NCBI GenBank assembly: GCA_948442015.1
Contig: CAOJRP010000007.1
Span: 1 to 59,023, forward strand
Direction of reading: 5' to 3'
Origin: an uncultured Erysipelotrichaceae bacterium
GTDB taxonomy: Bacteria; Bacillota_I; Bacilli_A; RF39; UBA660
Length of the DNA stretch: 59,023 nucleotides
This document shows, piece by piece, positions 8,867-18,503 of the stretch (positions within the stretch are counted from its first letter, which is position 1; each line of letters begins with the position of its first letter). The notes beneath the pieces were generated by a model. It did no database searches. It was not told where the DNA came from and saw only the letters and a list, made by a program, of their open reading frames with translations. The position numbers and the translations under genes were made by a program.

Positions 8867-8967
8867 AATTATCACCTATATAATTTTCTTATTATGTAAA
8901 TAACAATTCAATTTATTGTGCGAAAATACGACATTTATGATATAATAATAAAAATTAAAGGTGTGAT

Positions 8968-9197
8968 ATGTTGAAAAAAGTAGAAAAATTTAAAAAAATA
9001 ATAATATTTATAATGGAGTATTTGGAGTAATGTTAAGTTTGCTAATAAGAAATAGTTATGCATTATATCAAAGAAATATAGAATTAACATTTATAAACAC
9101 TAAATGGTCCAAAGCAAATGAAATAAGTTATACAACAAAAACAAATACAGAAATCACAAATGTTAAGCAAATCTTAAATGAATTAAATAGAAAGTAA
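8968..9197 (+). pseudogene. Small secreted-protein companion, frameshifted
   Basis: An ATG at 8968 behind AAAGGTG opens MLKKVEKFKK, then the frame stops at 9030. One base shift in the A-rich stretch around 8992-9003 joins it to a frame reading YNGVFGVMLSLL...YALYQ, which ends at 9197 with NEISYTTKTNTEITNVKQIL. That end is similar to the DITYSSDKTSKTNVKDSLDE segment of the next gene, so the two are distant relatives with the same N-terminal module (membrane segment, then a short repeat-like domain). The break is a single-base event in a poly-A region. Confidence 0.5.
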
Positions 9198-9208
9198 GGA
9201 GAGTAGTA

Positions 9209-10198
9209 ATGAAAAAGATAAAAAAAATAATGCCAATAGTAATAGCATTTATAATTGGAATAAGTACAACAGTGGGAGCAACAACAATATTTAATAGTAA
9301 AGATATAACATATAGTAGTGATAAGACTAGTAAAACAAATGTCAAAGATTCATTAGATGAATTATATAGTAAATTAGGGAAATGTCCAGAAGGACAATAT
9401 TGCTATCCAACACCAAAACCAATATCATTAGTTGAAGTAGGAGATTACATAAGAATGACCCCAACAAGTACAAGCTATACATTAGCAAATGAATTATCAG
9501 GATGTGATGGGACAAGTAATACATGTATACAAAATACGATCAATCCAAGTGAGCTAAATATATGGCGAGTAATAAAGAAGAATGAAGATGGAACAATAGA
9601 AGTAGTATCAGAATATGTGTCAAGTGAACCAGTTTTTCTATATGGTAAAGTAGGGTATATGAATTATGTAGGAGCATTAAATACAGTAGCAGCCCAATAT
9701 ACAAATGAAAAATATGTAGTAAGAACTCGCCATATTGGATATTCATACCAAACAGAAATAATAACAAATACAAGTAAATTAGAGCAAGTAACAGCTCCAT
9801 GGCCTAAGTCAACAATGAGTAATGGTGGTTCAAATAATAGTGAATTTGTAGAACTACAAGAAAAGCAAGGGGTAGGAGATATTGGGTATGAAATGGATTA
9901 TAAATTAGTAAATAAGGTATATGGGGAAATGATAGGATATACGCCAAACAATCAAGTTGCAAAATATTGGCTCGCTTCACGCTTTTATAACTTTATTAAC
10001 ATTAATTATTATTATTTTTGTGGTAGAACAGTTAATTTTGATGGAATTTTAGAATTTAACAGTCTATGGAACTATAATGGTGGCTTTAGTAATATTAAAC
10101 GCGAATATGCTATTCGTCCTATTTTAACATTAAAATCAAATATTGAAATAATTGGAGGTAATGGCAAAAATGTTAGCACTGCTTATAGATTAGAATAA
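9209..10198 (+). CDS. Secreted or surface-anchored protein with a DUF6273-like C-terminal domain
   Basis: 329 residues with a Lys-rich start, a hydrophobic stretch (about 8-25) and a plausible signal-peptidase site after VGA. A short module (ITYSSDKTSKTNVKDSLDELYSK) and a Cys pair (CPEGQYC) follow. From about residue 110 the pattern WRVIKKNEDGTIEVVS, then YWLASRF, then AIRPILTLKS resembles the DUF6273-type domain common in secreted proteins of uncultured Bacilli; this is recall by motif. A GGAGAG site precedes the ATG. The function is unknown; a role at the cell surface is inference from the signal peptide. Base use is even more A-rich than in the neighbours. Confidence 0.7.
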   Translation: MKKIKKIMPIVIAFIIGISTTVGATTIFNSKDITYSSDKTSKTNVKDSLDELYSKLGKCPEGQYCYPTPKPISLVEVGDYIRMTPTSTSYTLANELSGCDGTSNTCIQNTINPSELNIWRVIKKNEDGTIEVVSEYVSSEPVFLYGKVGYMNYVGALNTVAAQYTNEKYVVRTRHIGYSYQTEIITNTSKLEQVTAPWPKSTMSNGGSNNSEFVELQEKQGVGDIGYEMDYKLVNKVYGEMIGYTPNNQVAKYWLASRFYNFININYYYFCGRTVNFDGILEFNSLWNYNGGFSNIKREYAIRPILTLKSNIEIIGGNGKNVSTAYRLE

Positions 10199-10519
10199 TA
10201 TAGTGAATTTAAAATTGTAAAAAACGGATAATTACTTATCAACAATCAATTTGATCTAACTTATAAAATTAAGAGCTACAGGAAAATAGTAAGTTAATAG
10301 TTAATGAAAATTGTTTCAATAATAACCTATAATTTATTATTTAAAAACATTAAATATTTGAATTAAAGCATTTATTAAATAACAAAATTGAAGTTTACAA
10401 TTTAGAACTTTAATTTCAAGTGGTAGACAAAGTAAAGGTATTGCTTATAAACTAAATATTATTCAATATAGGAATATTTATTAATGATATAGGAAATAAA
10501 TCCGAAACTCTGCCTTTTT
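10199..10519. other. Intergenic stretch without recognisable gene
   Basis: About 320 bases of AT-rich sequence with stops in all frames and no ribosome site, tRNA-like fold or T-run hairpin that I can see. It separates the surface-protein gene from yitT. The promoter for yitT begins at 10520. Confidence 0.5.
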
Positions 10520-10549
10520 TTGCCTTAACTTTTATGTTATCATTATACT
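10520..10549 (+). promoter_or_regulatory. Promoter of the yitT-like gene
   Basis: TTGCCT (10520-10525), 18 bases, TATACT (10544-10549). The AGGTG ribosome site starts directly after the -10 box, so a start point at the normal distance would give a very short or leaderless transcript. A second upstream promoter cannot be ruled out. Confidence 0.5.
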
Positions 10550-10560
10550 AGGTGAAAATA

Positions 10561-11409
10561 ATGAAGAAAGCTAAAGTTTATATTAAACAGTATTTTTACT
10601 TAATAATGGGTATACTTTTAGTAAGTATTTCTTTTAATTTATTTTTATCACCTAATGATTTAGCAGCTGGGGGTATTAGTGGGCTAGCTTTAGTATTTAG
10701 TAAATTATATAATATTGAAGTGTCTAAATTTATTTTGGTAGGTAATGTTCTTTTAATTATTGTTAGCTTTATATGTTTAGGTAAAGAGCAGACAGGGAAA
10801 ACATTAATTGGTTCTATTTTATTACCTGTTTTTATTAATTTAACTAGCAATATATGTAATTCTATTGACTTAAGCGAAGTAGATCTAATTGTTAAATGTT
10901 TATTTGGTGGTATTTTATCTGGCATAGGCTATGGCCTAGTCTTTAAACATGGTTTTACTTCTGGTGGTACTGATATCATCGATCAGCTTGTTAGTAAATA
11001 TTATAAACTTAGTATGAGTACTTGCCTTATTTTAGTAGATGGCTTTGTAGTAATTGCTGGAGGATTAGTTTTTGGTATAGAAAAGATGATTTATTCGGCT
11101 ATATGTTTAGTTCTTTTAAGTATTTATAGTAATAAATCAATGATTGGAGCTAATGACTATAAGAATTTTTATATTACTACTGATAAAATTAAAGAAGTAA
11201 AAGACTTTTTAATTGATAAATATAATTATAATGTTACTTTACTTGATGCTGAAGGAGGATACACTAATAAAAAGAGAAAATTAATATTATCAGTTATTAA
11301 AACTAATGATTATTATGAAATAAAGGAAGCATTAAAGGTAATCGACCCTAATATGTTTATAACAATAGCTAATTCTTATGAGACAATTAATCATTATAAA
11401 GCATTATAA
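10561..11409 (+). CDS. YitT family membrane protein (DUF161 + DUF2179)
   Basis: 282 residues. The first two thirds hold five to six hydrophobic segments with the AAGGISGLAL and GFTSGGTDIID motifs of the YitT family (DUF161). The C-terminal soluble part (about 200-282, with VTLLDAEGGYTNK and DPNMFITI) is the DUF2179 domain. The role of the family is not settled; it sits in the cytoplasmic membrane. Start at ATG 10561, six bases after AGGTG. The next gene, tilS, begins 54 bases after the stop. Confidence 0.85.
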   Translation: MKKAKVYIKQYFYLIMGILLVSISFNLFLSPNDLAAGGISGLALVFSKLYNIEVSKFILVGNVLLIIVSFICLGKEQTGKTLIGSILLPVFINLTSNICNSIDLSEVDLIVKCLFGGILSGIGYGLVFKHGFTSGGTDIIDQLVSKYYKLSMSTCLILVDGFVVIAGGLVFGIEKMIYSAICLVLLSIYSNKSMIGANDYKNFYITTDKIKEVKDFLIDKYNYNVTLLDAEGGYTNKKRKLILSVIKTNDYYEIKEALKVIDPNMFITIANSYETINHYKAL

Positions 11410-11463
11410 TATTGCCAAATAGGAAATAATTATGTAGAATACAACAAGAAGAAGTGGTGTTCC

Positions 11464-12771
11464 ATGAAAAATAGTTTAGAATTTATTAAGACTTATATTA
11501 GTAATAATGATAAAATTGTCATCGGAGTATCAGGTGGAGCTGATTCCATGTGTCTTTTAGAAATGCTAAAAATTAGTATTCCTCTTAAGAATATTATTTG
11601 TGTCCATATTAATCACAATATTAGAGAAGAATCTATGGAGGAAGAAAAATTTGTTAAAGATTACTGTTTAAAGAACAAGATTATAATTGAAACAATTACT
11701 TTCGATAAAGGCAATTATAATGAAAGCGAACTTAGAAAAAAAAGATATCATTTTTTTGATGAAATAGTAAATAAATATCAAGCTAAATACCTACTTACTG
11801 CCCATCATGGAGATGATTTAATTGAAACTATTTTAATGCGTTTATCTAGAGGTTCTAATTTAAAAGGATATGCAGGAATTGAACTTAAATCAAAGAGAAA
11901 AAATTATGAAATATTAAGACCATTATTATATATGACTAAGGATGAAATTATTGAGTATAATAATATTCATAAAATAAGCTATGTAACTGATGAAAGTAAC
12001 TTCAAAGATCACTATACAAGAAATAGATTTCGTCATTATGTCTTACCTTTTTTAAAAAAAGAGAATAAAGATGTTCATTTAAAATATTTAAAATTTAGTA
12101 GTGAATTATTAGAATACTATAATTATATTAATGAGATAGTAAAAAATAATATAAAAGAATATTATAGTAAAAGTGTTTATAATTTAGAAGATTTTAAAAC
12201 CCTTGATAGTCTAATTAAAAGAAAGATAATTGAAGAAATATTAAGATTACAATATATTGATAATTTAGAACTAATTACTGATAAGCACGTTCAAAGTATT
12301 TTAAGTTTAACGAATAAAAGTAATGGAATTTTAAACTTTCCTAAAGGACTTATTATTGAAAAATCTTATAAGAAATTAATATTTACATATAAGAAGGCTA
12401 AAATAGATGAATTTGACTATATCCTAGACAAATCTTTATCCTTACCTTTTGGAGATATATTTTTAATAGATGAAAGTGATGATAATTCTAATTTTTGTAT
12501 TAAATTAGATAGTAGGGAAATTACTTTTCCTCTTCATGTTAGAACAAGAAAAAATGGGGATAGAATTAAAGTAAAAAATCTTAATGGAACAAAAAAAGTT
12601 AAAGATATTTTAATTGATGAAAAAGTGCCTATTAATGAAAGAGAAATGATTATAATTTTAACGGATAATGAAGATAATATATTATGGATACCAGGAATTA
12701 AAAAATCTTCATTTGATAAAAGTGAAAATTATGATATAATAATCAAGTACATATTAAAAAAGGAGAAATGA
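11464..12771 (+). CDS. tilS: tRNA(Ile)-lysidine synthase
   Basis: TilS uses ATP and lysine to change C34 of the CAU-anticodon tRNA-Ile to lysidine so that it reads AUA. The PP-loop motif GVSGGADSM lies near residues 20-28, and ICVHINHNIR and LLTAHHGDDLIET follow in the standard order of the N-terminal domain. The C-terminal TilS domain (FPLHVRTRKNGDRIK, KVKDILIDEKVP) is complete. 435 residues is typical. AUA codons are frequent in this AT-rich DNA, so the enzyme should be essential. It is followed after one base by ftsH, the usual Bacilli order, but without hpt between them. Confidence 0.95.
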   Translation: MKNSLEFIKTYISNNDKIVIGVSGGADSMCLLEMLKISIPLKNIICVHINHNIREESMEEEKFVKDYCLKNKIIIETITFDKGNYNESELRKKRYHFFDEIVNKYQAKYLLTAHHGDDLIETILMRLSRGSNLKGYAGIELKSKRKNYEILRPLLYMTKDEIIEYNNIHKISYVTDESNFKDHYTRNRFRHYVLPFLKKENKDVHLKYLKFSSELLEYYNYINEIVKNNIKEYYSKSVYNLEDFKTLDSLIKRKIIEEILRLQYIDNLELITDKHVQSILSLTNKSNGILNFPKGLIIEKSYKKLIFTYKKAKIDEFDYILDKSLSLPFGDIFLIDESDDNSNFCIKLDSREITFPLHVRTRKNGDRIKVKNLNGTKKVKDILIDEKVPINEREMIIILTDNEDNILWIPGIKKSSFDKSENYDIIIKYILKKEK

Positions 12772-12772
12772 A

Positions 12773-14752
12773 ATGAATAGAAACAGAAACAATAATATTA
12801 AAAATGCTTTACCATATATAATTTTATTGGTAATTATATGTGGGACATTATTTTTCTTTAATTTACAAAAGTATGAAGTACACGAATTTACAACAGGTGA
12901 GTTAATTAAGGAGATTGACAAAGAAAGTATCATAGAAATGACTATTACTCCAAATAGTAATGATAGTGTTTATTATGTTGAAGGTAAATTAGAAGATTAT
13001 AAGGAAACTGAATCTTTTAAGGCGAAAGTTATACCTGAAGAAGTCGGAGTTATTTTAGAATATAATGAATCTCATGACTTAGAAAAATACGAAACGAAAG
13101 CTGACCCAGGACAAAATACATTATTAGTAATAATTATTAACTTCTTACCTTTAGTTTTACTAATAATTCTTTCTTATGTTTTATTTACTAAATTAGCTAG
13201 CGGTAATAATAAATCAATGGATTTTGGAAGAAGTAGAGCAAGATTAAGTGAAGATGGTGGAACAGTAAGATTTACTGATGTTGCTGGTTTAAAAGAAGAA
13301 AAAGAAGAAGTTGCGGAATTAATTGATTTCTTAAAGAATCCTAAGAAATTCCAAAAACTAGGAGCCAGAATTCCTAAAGGAGTTTTACTTGTAGGTCCTC
13401 CAGGAACAGGTAAAACGTTACTTGCTAAAGCGGTAGCTGGTGAAGCTAATGTACCATTTTACTATATAAGTGGTTCTGACTTTGTTGAGTTGTTTGTCGG
13501 AGTTGGAGCAAGTCGTGTAAGAGATATGTTCAAACAAGCTAAGCAAACTGCTCCTTGTTTAATCTTTATTGATGAAATTGATGCCGTAGGACGTCAAAGA
13601 GGAACAGGGCTTGGTGGAGGACATGATGAGAGAGAACAAACTTTAAACCAATTATTAACAGAAATGGATGGCTTTGGTGCTAATGAAGGAATTATAATTA
13701 TAGCTGCTACTAACCGCCCTGATGTTTTAGACCCAGCCTTATTAAGACCAGGCAGATTTGATAGACAAGTTACAGTTAATCTACCAGACTCAAAAGAAAG
13801 AGAAGAAATACTAGCTGTTCATGCGAAGAATAAAGTATTTGACAAATCAGTTAATTTAAGTAATCTAAGTCAAAGAACTCCAGGATTTAGTGGAGCAGAT
13901 TTAGAGAACTTACTTAATGAAGCAGCTTTGCTTGCTGTTAGAAGAGATAGAGCTAATATAAGTATGGATGAAATAGATGAAGCTACAGATAGAGTAATGC
14001 TTGGACCTGCTAAAACAAGTCGTAAAATTACTGAAAAAGAAAAGAAACTTGTTAGTATTCATGAGGCAGGACATGCAGTTATTGGTATTAAACTTACTGA
14101 TGCTCAAGAAGTTCATAAAATTACGATTATCCCAAGAGGTATGGCTGGTGGCTATACAATGATGTTACCAAAAGAAGAAAAAATTGGTATTATGACTAAA
14201 GATGAACTTACTTCTCAAATTGTTGGTTTACTTGGTGGACGTGCTTCTGAAGAACTATACTATGGTGAAATTACGACAGGTGCCTCTGATGATTTTAAAA
14301 GAGCTACAAGAATTGCTAGAAGTATGGTTACAGAATATGGTATGAGTGATTTAGGGCCAATGCAATTAGAAGAAAAAAGTGAAGGCGGAGTATTCTTAGG
14401 TCGAGATTATACAAAGACGAAGAACTTCTCTGATCAAGTAGCACTTGAAATAGATAAAGAAGTAAGAAATATTATCGATAACTGTTATTCTAAAGCAAAA
14501 GAGATTTTAAAAGAAAATGAGCGCCTTGTTAAAGATATTAGTGAGGCTTTAATGGAAAATGAAACTTTAACTAAAGAACAAATTGAATGTATCGTTGAGA
14601 CTGGTAAGATTTGTCCTGCGGAGCCAGAGAGAACTAACGAACCAACAACATTGAAGTTAAAAGAAATAGCTAAAGCCAAAGGAATTAAAGGTTATACTAA
14701 AATGACAAGAGAAGAGCTTTTAGAAGAATTAAAAGATGAAATTGATAAATAG
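12773..14752 (+). CDS. ftsH: ATP-dependent zinc metalloprotease FtsH
   Basis: Membrane-anchored AAA+ protease that degrades misfolded membrane proteins and some regulators. 659 residues. Order: transmembrane helix 1 (about 14-30), an extracytoplasmic domain, transmembrane helix 2 (about 117-140), AAA domain with Walker A GPPGTGKT (about 208-215) and Walker [14 protein letters not shown] region [18 protein letters not shown], and the zinc-binding HEAGH (about 429-433). The C-terminal tail ([20 protein letters not shown]) extends the usual length with a SAP-like or Rho-N-like segment; this is a tentative reading. AAAGGAG precedes the ATG, one base after tilS. Confidence 0.95.
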   Translation: MNRNRNNNIKNALPYIILLVIICGTLFFFNLQKYEVHEFTTGELIKEIDKESIIEMTITPNSNDSVYYVEGKLEDYKETESFKAKVIPEEVGVILEYNESHDLEKYETKADPGQNTLLVIIINFLPLVLLIILSYVLFTKLASGNNKSMDFGRSRARLSEDGGTVRFTDVAGLKEEKEEVAELIDFLKNPKKFQKLGARIPKGVLLVGPPGTGKTLLAKAVAGEANVPFYYISGSDFVELFVGVGASRVRDMFKQAKQTAPCLIFIDEIDAVGRQRGTGLGGGHDEREQTLNQLLTEMDGFGANEGIIIIAATNRPDVLDPALLRPGRFDRQVTVNLPDSKEREEILAVHAKNKVFDKSVNLSNLSQRTPGFSGADLENLLNEAALLAVRRDRANISMDEIDEATDRVMLGPAKTSRKITEKEKKLVSIHEAGHAVIGIKLTDAQEVHKITIIPRGMAGGYTMMLPKEEKIGIMTKDELTSQIVGLLGGRASEELYYGEITTGASDDFKRATRIARSMVTEYGMSDLGPMQLEEKSEGGVFLGRDYTKTKNFSDQVALEIDKEVRNIIDNCYSKAKEILKENERLVKDISEALMENETLTKEQIECIVETGKICPAEPERTNEPTTLKLKEIAKAKGIKGYTKMTREELLEELKDEIDK

Positions 14753-14756
14753 GAAT

Positions 14757-14780
14757 CAAGAAATTGATTTCTTTTGTTTT
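14757..14780 (+). terminator. Short hairpin terminator after ftsH
   Basis: AAGAAAT and ATTTCTT are complementary with a very short TG centre, so the effective loop is four bases, and the arm is followed by TTGTTTT. The stem is AT-rich and weak, but its position just after the ftsH stop fits a terminator. Confidence 0.45.
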
Positions 14781-14848
14781 AAATAACTTATAAAAGAAAT
14801 AATAAGTAGAAAACTTTATAAAAATATATTTTTATAAAAGGAAGTGAT

Positions 14849-15592
14849 ATTATAAAAAATGAAATTATAAAAATTGAAATTATAAAAGCATTTATAGAAT
14901 ATAAAAAAAAGTTAAAAAAATGTAAGAAATATAGAAAAAAATATATATTAATTAATAATGGAAAAGAAATTATAGAAGGTTATAGTACTAATTTAATGCC
15001 AAAATTTAATTTATATAAAGATCCGTACGTAAATGAAGAATTAAAATTTATGAAATTAATAACGGATTTAGATATAGTAAATCAAAATATTATTGAAACA
15101 CATGAAATATGGAATAGAATAATTAATTTTAATATTAATACTTCTGAATTTATGATTTATAATACTTATTATCATAAAAGAATGAGTAAACTTCATGAAT
15201 ACATAGTATTTGATTTAAAACATTTTATAGATGAGGTTATAGCATCTATAGCTATTATAAAAGGCTTTGTTAAAAATAACAAAGTAACTGTTTCTTCTAT
15301 AGGAGCCTATTTAAATAGGAAAGAAAAAGATTTTAACGATTTAGATCAATTTATTGATTTGTTTGATAAATTAGATAACTTGGCTAATTCTTATAAACAT
15401 TCCTATGCTAATTCGGACTTTTCGGCTATTGGCAAAGAAGAAAATTGTTTTATAGCATTATATAGTAAATATAATGATTTTGAAAAACAACCTATTCCTT
15501 ATGTAATATCAGTAAATTATATTATTCAAGAATTTAACAAATTTTATAAATTTTCTTTTGAATTAATTGATAATTTAACTAAAAATAAATAA
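14849..15592 (+). CDS. Unknown protein; probable ATT start
   Basis: The first ATG in frame is at 14996, but the frame is open 49 codons further up and AAGGA (14838-14842) lies six bases before an in-frame ATT at 14849. No ATG, GTG or TTG is available in that extension. The upstream part reads as Lys-rich coding sequence (AFIEYKKKLKKCKKYRKKYI), and there is no ribosome site before ATG 14996. From the ATT the product is 247 residues. It is mostly helical with no membrane segment. HEYIVFDLKHFIDEVIASI and NLANSYKHSYANSDF recall small helical nucleotidyl-binding (HEPN-like) proteins, but the match is too weak to assign. If ATT is rejected, use 14996. Confidence 0.5.
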   Translation: MIKNEIIKIEIIKAFIEYKKKLKKCKKYRKKYILINNGKEIIEGYSTNLMPKFNLYKDPYVNEELKFMKLITDLDIVNQNIIETHEIWNRIINFNINTSEFMIYNTYYHKRMSKLHEYIVFDLKHFIDEVIASIAIIKGFVKNNKVTVSSIGAYLNRKEKDFNDLDQFIDLFDKLDNLANSYKHSYANSDFSAIGKEENCFIALYSKYNDFEKQPIPYVISVNYIIQEFNKFYKFSFELIDNLTKNK

Positions 15593-15762
15593 ATAAATAA
15601 ATAAAAAGTAGATTATTTTAATTGAATTTGTAAAGTTTAATAAAATTTGTAATTTATAATAATGCAAAAGTAAAAAACGTTTTACTTTTATTTTTTTGTG
15701 TAAAAATATGTTTACTTGTAAAATAAATTTAAGTATAATGCTTTTAGAAAGAAGGAAATTAA

Positions 15763-16449
15763 CTGAATAATAGCGAATTATCTTATAAATTAAAATACAT
15801 TTTACATGAACTTGGTATGAATAAAAAAGAATTTTTAAATGCTTGTCGCATGTTTAGCCCATCTATTTCTAAACCGACTATTCTAAATGCTATTAATGGT
15901 AAAAATACCATTGCTCCAACTATTGAAACGTTAAGTACAATAATTAAAGTATGTCAAACATCTAACAATGAAAAATTAAAACTTATTTCTTATGACTTTT
16001 TACTTAATGATAACATTCAAGAAATTGAAGCCAAGAATGCTCGAATATATCAAGAAATAGGTTTATCAGATGATGTTATAAATCGCCTAAAACAATATAA
16101 TCATCCATTATACTACAATTATAACAATATCATTAATTACTATTTATATCATTTACCAGCAACTTATTTTAAATATTTAGAGTATTTAAAAATTACTAGT
16201 GATATTCAAAACGAATTAAATAACACCAAATATAATTTAAAGAAAATTATTAAATATTTTGATGATGACTCATATTTAGAATATATGGAAAGAAATTTTA
16301 AGAGTATTTATGATATATTTTTAAAAATTAAAAACAAAAAAGAAGTAAATGACACAAATTTATTAAATTTATTAAATATAGTTAGTAGTCATTTAAAATA
16401 TGAGTTATTAGAAATAAATAGAAAGTTATACGAGGATATGAGAAAATGA
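15763..16449 (+). CDS. Xre-like HTH protein with a long helical C-terminus; probable CTG start
   Basis: The N-terminus reads LSYKLKYILHELGMNKKEFL, then SPSISKPTILNAINGKNTIAPTIETLSTI, the helix pattern of an HTH_3/Xre domain. This needs the codons upstream of the ATG at 15817. AAGGA (15752-15756) lies six bases before an in-frame CTG at 15763, the only near-start codon in the right place. From there the protein has 228 residues; residues about 75-228 are helical and charged with no known motif. The stop overlaps the next start (ATGA), so the genes are translationally coupled. It is the first of six closely packed genes up to 19156 and could be their regulator. Confidence 0.6.
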   Translation: MNNSELSYKLKYILHELGMNKKEFLNACRMFSPSISKPTILNAINGKNTIAPTIETLSTIIKVCQTSNNEKLKLISYDFLLNDNIQEIEAKNARIYQEIGLSDDVINRLKQYNHPLYYNYNNIINYYLYHLPATYFKYLEYLKITSDIQNELNNTKYNLKKIIKYFDDDSYLEYMERNFKSIYDIFLKIKNKKEVNDTNLLNLLNIVSSHLKYELLEINRKLYEDMRK

Positions 16450-17222
16450 AAAAAGATTTAAAAGAAATATATAATCAAGAAAATATTGCTAAATTATTGG
16501 ATAGAAATAGTAGTATAGAAGAAATAAACGAGTTTGATTTAAAAATGGAAATGATTAAATACCCTAGTTTAGAAAAATTATATAATGAAAATATTAAAGA
16601 ATATCTAAATTTAGATTTTGAGGAGTTATTTAATCCAGCTTATATTCTAGAAAGGTATATAGTTTTCAAACAATTAGCAAAAATAAAGTATCAATTTGAT
16701 TGTGATAAGTTGCCGTTTGTTAAAAAAGTATATGGAGTTAAAAATAGTGAACCTTGTGATACGCTTTTATCTATTCAATCAATCTATAACAAAGTTATTA
16801 GTAATAAACCATTTTTAGAACAATTAAGTATAATTGAGGAATTAAAAAAATCTGTTTATTATGATGATATATGTCGCTTAATAATTTACTATCATACAAT
16901 TGGAAATATGTGTCCATGTCCTAAAGAAAACAAATATAATATGAGTAAATATAATCGTAATCCTAAAGGATTTGATAGGTTAGATTTTTTTAAAAACACA
17001 ACTTATTTTCAAGAAAAGAATTTTAAAGCATTTTTTAGTGATGAATTTCTTGAAGAGTATTGTCTAAAAGAAATATATGATGGAACTAATCTACCTGATT
17101 TAGATACAACAAATAAAATATTCCAAGAATTAAAAGAAAAAGAAATAAAAAAATATATTAATACTTATATAGAACTTATTATGAGTAGGACAAAGTTATT
17201 ATATAAGAAGAGAAAATTTTAA
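16446..17222 (+). CDS. Unknown 258-residue protein, CPCPKEN motif
   Basis: Starts within the stop of the HTH gene (ATGA overlap). The N-terminal 110 residues are helical and acidic. The segment LIIYYHTIGNMCPCPKEN (about 145-165) followed by YNRNPKGFDRLDFF and EYCLKEIYDG resembles the layout of the poorly known DUF6994-like proteins (YHxIGNFxPxP, later a W/Y-rich helix). The two Cys in CPCP could bind metal, which is speculation. No membrane segment. It belongs to the six-gene operon 15763-19156. Confidence 0.65.
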   Translation: MKKDLKEIYNQENIAKLLDRNSSIEEINEFDLKMEMIKYPSLEKLYNENIKEYLNLDFEELFNPAYILERYIVFKQLAKIKYQFDCDKLPFVKKVYGVKNSEPCDTLLSIQSIYNKVISNKPFLEQLSIIEELKKSVYYDDICRLIIYYHTIGNMCPCPKENKYNMSKYNRNPKGFDRLDFFKNTTYFQEKNFKAFFSDEFLEEYCLKEIYDGTNLPDLDTTNKIFQELKEKEIKKYINTYIELIMSRTKLLYKKRKF

Positions 17223-17247
17223 ATATCAAAATGAAAGGAAAAAGAAA

Positions 17248-17445
17248 ATGATAATAAAATTAGAAAAATATCAAGATATTGAAAAACTAAGAGTTAACTT
17301 AGAAAATGAATTTGTAGTAAACCTAGAAGAATGTGATTTGAAAGCTAAAGAAAGAATAATTGACTTTTTAAGCGGTTTAGTCTTTCTAAAAGGACATTTA
17401 AAAAAGATAAATAAGAATGAATATAAGGTTGTAATTGAAGTATGA
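17248..17445 (+). CDS. Minimal SepF-like protein (core domain only)
   Basis: 65 residues behind AAAGGAAAAAG. Residues 21-60, FVVNLEECDLKAKERIIDFL followed by SGLVFLKGHLKKI, match the SepF core (xVVNLxxxxxxxxxRIxDFLSGxVxxxxGxIxxI). SepF binds the C-terminal tail of FtsZ and ties the Z-ring to the membrane in Gram-positive bacteria. Usual SepF has about 150 residues with an N-terminal amphipathic membrane helix and a linker; both are missing here. This suggests a paralogue that binds SepF or FtsZ without the membrane. Another full sepF may exist elsewhere. Its stop overlaps the next start (ATGA). Confidence 0.68.
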   Translation: MIIKLEKYQDIEKLRVNLENEFVVNLEECDLKAKERIIDFLSGLVFLKGHLKKINKNEYKVVIEV

Positions 17446-18503
17446 ATTTAAGAAAAGCTATAGAGGAATTAGAAGAATTTATTTGTTTAAGAAGATATAA
17501 AAATAGTCCTTATGAGTTTGAAGTTCCAAAAGAAGTACTAAAAGAAATAAATGATACTAAAATCAAGGAGTTAATTGACACTTTAGATATTCCTAAAATA
17601 GAGAAATATTTTAAGAGAAATAATATAGCAACAAGTAAATTAGGGACTTATTTAAAATATCGTTACTTATTACTAAATTATAATGATTATATTAAAGAGT
17701 TATATGATAATAGTAAAAGAGCACCTTATTTTTATCTTCAAAATTTAAGTAAAGAAGATTATGCTTTAGCCCAAAAAGGAAAATATCTTAGTTGCCATGA
17801 ATATCCAAATAATTTTAAAGTAATAGAAAATACGATAAAGCATATCCCTAATTTTGAACATGATGAGATATTTATAAATCCTAAAGAAGTAGTAGAAAAT
17901 CTCGAAGATTTAACAGGCATTGACTTAAATAATAATTTTCTTTATGTTGATACATTGATTGTAGGTAATGAAGAAAACTTCAAAAAAATAACTGGTCTTA
18001 AAAATTATCGTTATAGTAAAAATGGAATGGAATGCTATAGTTTATATAAGTTTATTTATAGTAAGGAAATTAAAGATTTTTTAGAAAAATATGACTATTA
18101 TTTTAAAAATTGTAATTTAGAAGTCATCAAAGAATTTTATGATAAAACAGGATTGAAATTAAAATATGTAATTGAAGATAAGTATCGCCGTTTCAATTTT
18201 GATATTTATGGTATTCATGGAACAGATATGTTTGGAACTGATTATTATAACGAAGGAAATTATGCGAAATATGAATATGATAAATGGGATGATATGCAAG
18301 TTGATTATGATTTAAGAATTTGGATTACTATTGCTCATATTGATTATGATGATGAAGATAACGTTTATTATCAAAAAATCTATAATGTATGGGATTCCTA
18401 TTATGAAGATGCTATGGATGAAGAAGAAAAACAAGAATTAAGTGGCGAGGAAAGTGAAAAAATATATTTGTTTATAAAAGGAAAAGATAGTAATGGAAAA
18501 TAA
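17442..18503 (+). CDS. Unknown acidic 353-residue protein
   Basis: Overlaps the SepF-like gene by four bases and the next gene by eleven, so it is in the same operon. The protein is rich in Asp, Glu, Tyr and Asn. The N-terminal third has helical repeats; the C-terminal third (GIHGTDMFGTDYYNEGNYA, then KWDDMQVDYDLRIWITIAHI) is acidic with many aromatic residues. No signal peptide or membrane segment. I recognise no family. Its place between SepF-like and DnaA-like genes hints at a role with cell division or replication, which is inference from context only. Confidence 0.65.
   Translation: MNLRKAIEELEEFICLRRYKNSPYEFEVPKEVLKEINDTKIKELIDTLDIPKIEKYFKRNNIATSKLGTYLKYRYLLLNYNDYIKELYDNSKRAPYFYLQNLSKEDYALAQKGKYLSCHEYPNNFKVIENTIKHIPNFEHDEIFINPKEVVENLEDLTGIDLNNNFLYVDTLIVGNEENFKKITGLKNYRYSKNGMECYSLYKFIYSKEIKDFLEKYDYYFKNCNLEVIKEFYDKTGLKLKYVIEDKYRRFNFDIYGIHGTDMFGTDYYNEGNYAKYEYDKWDDMQVDYDLRIWITIAHIDYDDEDNVYYQKIYNVWDSYYEDAMDEEEKQELSGEESEKIYLFIKGKDSNGK

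Noticed and set aside
9163-9800. Minus-strand frames opposite the surface-protein gene (hydrophobic Leu/Ile-rich)
   Set aside because: They are mirror images of an A-rich coding strand and have no ribosome sites; the plus-strand protein has a signal peptide and domain structure.
10199-10551. Riboswitch or small RNA before yitT
   Set aside because: No conserved riboswitch core or stable hairpin with T run could be found by eye.
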